Shown here one piece after another: positions 7,045-9,918 of a stretch of DNA of 9,918 nt. Made by a program: the position numbers and the translations under genes. The DNA lies in the NCBI GenBank assembly GCA_910586845.1, contig CAJUJV010000049.1:1-9918 (forward strand), written 5' to 3'. The number at the start of each line of letters is the position of its first letter. The first letter of the stretch is position 1. Source of the DNA: an uncultured Hungatella sp. GTDB taxonomy: Bacteria; Bacillota; Clostridia; Lachnospirales; Lachnospiraceae. The notes below the pieces were generated by a model that was not told the origin of the DNA, searched no databases, and worked only from the letters and a program-made list of their open reading frames with translations.

Positions 7045-7476
7045 TTATATATTATCTGGTTTTCCCAATTTTGTAATCACGGTCCCGGTTCTCTTCATCT
7101 CGGCGATAACCTCTTCCTGCCTTTTCCTCTTGGCCAGAGCCCGCTCCATGGCCAAAGCTGCCTCCTCCGGACGGATCACACAGACTCCGTTCACATCACC
7201 TGCGACGATATCTCCCGGATATACGGTCACTCCTCCGCAGCTCACCGGCACATTCACGGCTCCTGCTCCGCTTTTTAAGGCAGTTCCGCAGGTAAGACCT
7301 TTTGCAAAAACCGGAAACCCGACCTCCTCACAGCCTTCCAGATCCCGAAAAGCTCCGTCTATGACGACGCCGGCGGCTTTCATAAGCTTTGCGCACAGGC
7401 TTCTGTGATCTCCCCAGTATGCGCAGCTTAAGTTGCCTTTTCCTGCGATGACCAGAACATCTCCCTCTTGATTGAT
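7045..7476 (-). pseudogene. RraA-like (HMG aldolase family) gene, 5'-truncated
   Basis: This is the C-terminal 143 codons of an RraA-like protein (4-hydroxy-4-methyl-2-oxoglutarate/4-carboxy-4-hydroxy-2-oxoadipate aldolase superfamily, often annotated dimethylmenaquinone methyltransferase family). Visible conserved parts are EGDVLVIAGKGNLSCAYWGD, then AGVVIDGAFRD with the Arg-Asp pair that in the family binds substrate and metal, FPVFAKGLT, and NVPVSCGGVTVYPGDIVAGD. Family members are usually about 200-230 residues, so roughly the first third is missing. Homology continues right up to a TAA at 7479-7477, and no usable start with a Shine-Dalgarno lies in this stretch. ATG 7383 would give only 112 residues, lack part of the active-site region and has no ribosome binding site. 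The remnant lies 21 bases before the hydratase start codon at 7023, so the two were probably one operon. Unless translated by read-through, it should be non-functional. Confidence 0.8.
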
Positions 7477-7482
7477 TTATTA
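7477..7482 (-). other. Probable recombination junction marked by tandem TAA codons
   Basis: The acyltransferase ends at TAA (7482-7480), a second TAA follows (7479-7477), and the next codon in the same frame already belongs to the RraA-like remnant. There is no intergenic spacer, promoter or start codon for the remnant. Lines counted by hand to the right of this point are mostly 32-43% G+C (one line near the glycosyltransferase start is 55%), against 50-60% in two lines counted to the left. Either block could be the newcomer. No insertion sequence or clear target duplication is visible, only a short ATCAATCAA-type tandem motif beside the junction. Confidence 0.55.
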
Positions 7483-8598
7483 TTCACGACCATTTTCCCG
7501 CCTGGCCAAAAAAATATTTTTTGCTTTTTTCATCATATATGCTGCCGCCAAACTTCCGATCAGACCGCAGAAAAATCCAATCAGTTTCGCATTATCATTG
7601 TAGCGAAACCATGCGCTCCCTTTAAATTTCTGAATATCAAAATCCGGATAATTCCCTCTTCCGCTTATAACAGAAAAAAGTATATAAAAATTCGGCAGGT
7701 TTGTAAACAGCAAATGGGTTTCCATCACTGTAAAAGAATTGTGCGCAATAAGATCTATAAGCCGATTCTGACCGATTTTTTCAGACAGATAATCCATAAC
7801 CTTATACCAGAACAGGATCCCTGTAACAGATGTGATCAGAGGAAGATACCATGAATTAAAATTTCCCATTCCGGATGTGGCGATAAAATTAATCTTTTTA
7901 CCATAAATGCAGATTAAGATCACGTTTACGCATATACAGAACAGGCAGGTCTTGACTGCGCTCAGCTTCTTCACATATCCTTCCAGATATTGATGAAAAA
8001 AATATCCCAGATGATAAAACTGCAGATAAAAAAGCATTCTTAAAACCGGAAGATATATTCCTCTGTTATATCCCTGCATACACAGAACCAATGCCCCGCA
8101 GCCTGCTGTTATATAGCCTGCAAGCAATACGGAGTCCGTAACTCTTCCTTCTTTCCTGAGGATATTACGCGTCATATTATACGTCACAGAAACATAAAAA
8201 AGCATGATTACAAACCAGGATGGGCCGTTGACAGAAGACAGAGGACCGCTTATGAGACAATATTTCAGACTCTGGAGACTCATACTGCAATACCAGTTTA
8301 CAATCCCGAGACGCTTGAAAATATAAGCGAGACCGTTTCCTGCCAGATTCCAGATGAGATACGGTATGAGCAGCCTTTTGCTTTTATGGATTAAATGTTC
8401 CACCGTAGATTTTCTTTTGTAAAAATATCCCGATATGAAAACCAGCAGAGGCATATAAAAAGAATTATACGGGAAAATACCGGACAAAATTCCGATTGTT
8501 GTTCCTGTATGATCATCAATGACCATAATCATGATAAGCGCTTCCAGATATTGAAAGGTCTGATTTCGGTTGCCGGCTCTATCTGCATTCTTCATCAT
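7480..8598 (-). CDS. Acyltransferase family 3 integral membrane protein
   Basis: The 372-residue hydrophobic protein resembles acyltransferase-3 (OafA/WecH-type) enzymes, which transfer acetyl or other acyl groups to surface sugars. The N-terminal helix ends with the characteristic histidine (VIDDH, His30), followed by LLVFISGYFYKRK at 51-63, SKRLLIPYLIWN at 73-84, GPSWFVIMLFY at 125-135, many further hydrophobic segments, and NSFTVMETHLLF at 287-298 with a second histidine. I estimate about ten membrane segments. The length is normal for a stand-alone family member without an SGNH domain. The start at 8598 has AGAGG eight bases upstream and overlaps the glycosyltransferase gene by 20 bases, indicating translational coupling. 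The gene is AT-richer than the molybdenum block. Its likely job is O-acylation of a cell-surface glycan modified by the upstream glycosyltransferase. The acceptor and acyl donor are unknown. Confidence 0.85.
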   Translation of the reverse strand: MMKNADRAGNRNQTFQYLEALIMIMVIDDHTGTTIGILSGIFPYNSFYMPLLVFISGYFYKRKSTVEHLIHKSKRLLIPYLIWNLAGNGLAYIFKRLGIVNWYCSMSLQSLKYCLISGPLSSVNGPSWFVIMLFYVSVTYNMTRNILRKEGRVTDSVLLAGYITAGCGALVLCMQGYNRGIYLPVLRMLFYLQFYHLGYFFHQYLEGYVKKLSAVKTCLFCICVNVILICIYGKKINFIATSGMGNFNSWYLPLITSVTGILFWYKVMDYLSEKIGQNRLIDLIAHNSFTVMETHLLFTNLPNFYILFSVISGRGNYPDFDIQKFKGSAWFRYNDNAKLIGFFCGLIGSLAAAYMMKKAKNIFLARRENGRE

Positions 8599-9532
8599 TT
8601 TTTTGACCTCTGTTACTCTCAGATATTATAAAAACAGGACGATGTTTTGATTCCATATATATTTTCGCTATATACTGTCCCATAATTCCTATACAAAACA
8701 GCTGAATACCTCCGATAAAAATGATAATACAGACAATAGAGGCCCAGCCTGCAACAGGATCTCCGAAAATCAGCCTGCGCAATACCAGAAAAATCAGGAT
8801 CATAAACGAGCAGAACGTCATTCCGATACCAAACCATGAAGCAATGCTCAATGGTGTCTGAGAAAAATTGATGATCCCGTCAACTGCATATTTAAACAGC
8901 TTCCAAAAATTCCATTTACTCTCGCCTGCCACCCGTTCTATATTTTCATAAGTAATCCAGTATGTTCTGAATCCGACCCAGCCGAAAATTCCCTTTGAAA
9001 ATCGATTATATTCTGCCATAGAAACAATGGCATCGACCATTTTTCGCTTCATCAGGCGGAAATCTCTTGCTCCATCTACAATATCCACATCAGAAATCTT
9101 GTTTATGATCTGATAAAATCTCCGTGCAAACCAGCTTCTGACTGGCGGCTCTCCCTTCCGGTCAGCCCGCCTGGTCGCCACACTGTCATAGGATCCTTCT
9201 CTCAGAATATCCAGCATCCGGGGAATCAGCCCCGGCGGATCCTGCATATCCGCATCCATAACTGCCACATAATCTCCACGGGCGCTGCAAAGTCCGGCAT
9301 ACATGGCTGCTTCTTTTCCAAAATTTCTGGATAATGACAGATAGATAACATGCTCATCCGTTTCTGCCAGACCTTTCATCACTGACAGCGTATTATCCCG
9401 GGATCCGTCATCGACCCATACCAGTTCATATTCACAGTCCGTCTTTTGCAAAATCTCTGTAATCTGGCGATAAAAGACCGGCAGAGATTCCTGTTCATTA
9501 TAACATGGTGTGACAATTGAAATCCTGTCCAT
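8579..9532 (-). CDS. DPM1/GtrB-like family 2 glycosyltransferase (polyprenyl-phosphate sugar synthase type)
   Basis: The 317-residue protein has a cytoplasmic GT-A domain (about 1-225) and two C-terminal membrane helices (about 230-252 and 264-286), the layout of GtrB/YkcC-type enzymes that move a sugar from a nucleotide donor to undecaprenyl phosphate at the inner face of the membrane. Seen motifs are SIVTPCYNEQESLP at 5-18, WVDDGSRDNT at 39-48, LSRNFGKEAAMYAGL at 67-81, the metal-binding DADMQDPP at 93-100, DGARDFRLMKRK at 153-164 and ERVAGESKW at 199-207. The ATG at 9532 has AGGAGG eight bases upstream, and that site overlaps the TAG stop of the preceding gene. The 3' end overlaps the acyltransferase start by 20 bases. 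The product lipid-linked sugar would be used by a polytopic transferase on the outside, for which the partial upstream gene is a candidate. Sugar specificity cannot be read. Confidence 0.93.
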   Translation of the reverse strand: MDRISIVTPCYNEQESLPVFYRQITEILQKTDCEYELVWVDDGSRDNTLSVMKGLAETDEHVIYLSLSRNFGKEAAMYAGLCSARGDYVAVMDADMQDPPGLIPRMLDILREGSYDSVATRRADRKGEPPVRSWFARRFYQIINKISDVDIVDGARDFRLMKRKMVDAIVSMAEYNRFSKGIFGWVGFRTYWITYENIERVAGESKWNFWKLFKYAVDGIINFSQTPLSIASWFGIGMTFCSFMILIFLVLRRLIFGDPVAGWASIVCIIIFIGGIQLFCIGIMGQYIAKIYMESKHRPVFIISESNRGQKNDEECR

Positions 9533-9544
9533 CCCATATACCTC

Positions 9545-9918
9545 CTAGTCCGGAAGATGATACATCTGATTCACCATATCATCTGCCACGAAAAAAGCGG
9601 AAATCATTTTATCCGTCAGACCATGCCTGTAGAGACTCACTGCCATTTTGACGCCTCCTTCTGAGATTCCCAGAGGCCATGTGTCAGAAAAATGTTTTGC
9701 GACATGAACCTCTGCTTCAGTGAATCCTGCCTCATCGGCAGCCAGGATCTGCTCTATGTAATATTCATCAAGAAGTTTGATCTGTTTCCCCGGATATTGC
9801 AAAACATTATATTCTGCAAAGGATTTTCCGTCAATCACTGTCTCAAACAGCAAAAAATAACATATAAGCGGCATAATGACAGTGCCTATAGGAATTTTTG
9901 AGACCATATATACCAGTG
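9545..9918 (-). CDS. C-terminal part of a membrane protein of unknown function
   Basis: The frame is open to the right edge of the window, so the N-terminus is missing; ATG 9907 is in frame but has no clear ribosome binding site, and upstream codons (Leu-Val-Tyr) continue the hydrophobic stretch. Visible are one membrane segment (IPIGTVIMPLICYFLLFETV) and then a tail of about 95 residues with no cysteine, including DEYYIEQILAADEAGF, WPLGISEGGVKMAVSLYRHG and the end NQMYHLPD. I recall similar tails at the end of large polytopic membrane proteins next to GtrB-like glycosyltransferases in Clostridia, but I cannot name the family with certainty. Such a protein could be the outer-face glycosyltransferase that uses the GtrB product. 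The gene stops 12 bases before the glycosyltransferase, with the TAG merged into that gene's Shine-Dalgarno, so the two are co-transcribed. Confidence 0.65.
   Translation of the reverse strand, partial: LVYMVSKIPIGTVIMPLICYFLLFETVIDGKSFAEYNVLQYPGKQIKLLDEYYIEQILAADEAGFTEAEVHVAKHFSDTWPLGISEGGVKMAVSLYRHGLTDKMISAFFVADDMVNQMYHLPD

Noticed and set aside
7045..7383. A complete 112-residue RraA-like gene starting at ATG 7383
   Set aside because: Family homology continues for another 31 codons upstream, there is no ribosome binding site at that ATG, and family members are about twice as long.
7468..7854. Plus-strand open frame of 128 codons
   Set aside because: It lies antisense to the acyltransferase and the junction, with no start site signal or recognisable domain.

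Overview
The window looks like chromosomal DNA of an anaerobic, low-to-mid GC Firmicute, most likely a Lachnospiraceae-type Clostridia. This rests on strong GGAGG ribosome binding sites, sigma-A-like promoters with extended -10 elements, and a gene mix (XdhC/MobA-ModE/MoeA-like maturation genes, a YbhJ-like hydratase, a DPM1/GtrB-type glycosyltransferase) that I know from such genomes. The assignment is inference; no rRNA or marker gene is present. Every gene is on the minus strand, so transcription runs from the right end to the left end, and no gap without a gene exceeds 300 bases.

Left block (1-3741): a compact molybdenum-cofactor operon. A predicted promoter (3713-3741) drives a MobA-like nucleotidyltransferase fused to a ModE-type winged helix, a MoeA-like molybdopterin-binding protein with a C-terminal cysteine cluster, an XdhC-family maturation factor whose two domains are in reversed order, and moaA, which runs off the left edge. 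Gaps are 63, 1 and 0 bases. Together they would make molybdopterin, add a nucleotide (probably CMP), and mature and insert the cofactor into a molybdenum hydroxylase of the xanthine dehydrogenase/aldehyde oxidoreductase type. No such enzyme is encoded in the window.

Middle block (3768-7476): a LysR-type regulator with its own promoter, a YbhJ-like aconitase-family hydratase, and the 3' two thirds of an RraA-like aldolase gene. An RraA-like aldolase next to a hydratase suggests catabolism of a hydroxy/keto-acid. Both upstream genes appear damaged. The hydratase's natural start at 7023 is separated from the rest of its frame by what looks like a one-base loss in a G run, and the aldolase gene has lost its 5' end.

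Right block (7480-9918): a more AT-rich surface-polysaccharide cassette with the C-terminal end of a membrane protein, a GtrB-like glycosyltransferase and an acyltransferase-3 membrane protein. Its last stop codon abuts the broken aldolase fragment directly, so the point near 7477-7482 is probably a recombination junction between two unrelated pieces of DNA. I see no RNA genes, CRISPR arrays, insertion sequences or convincing intrinsic terminators.
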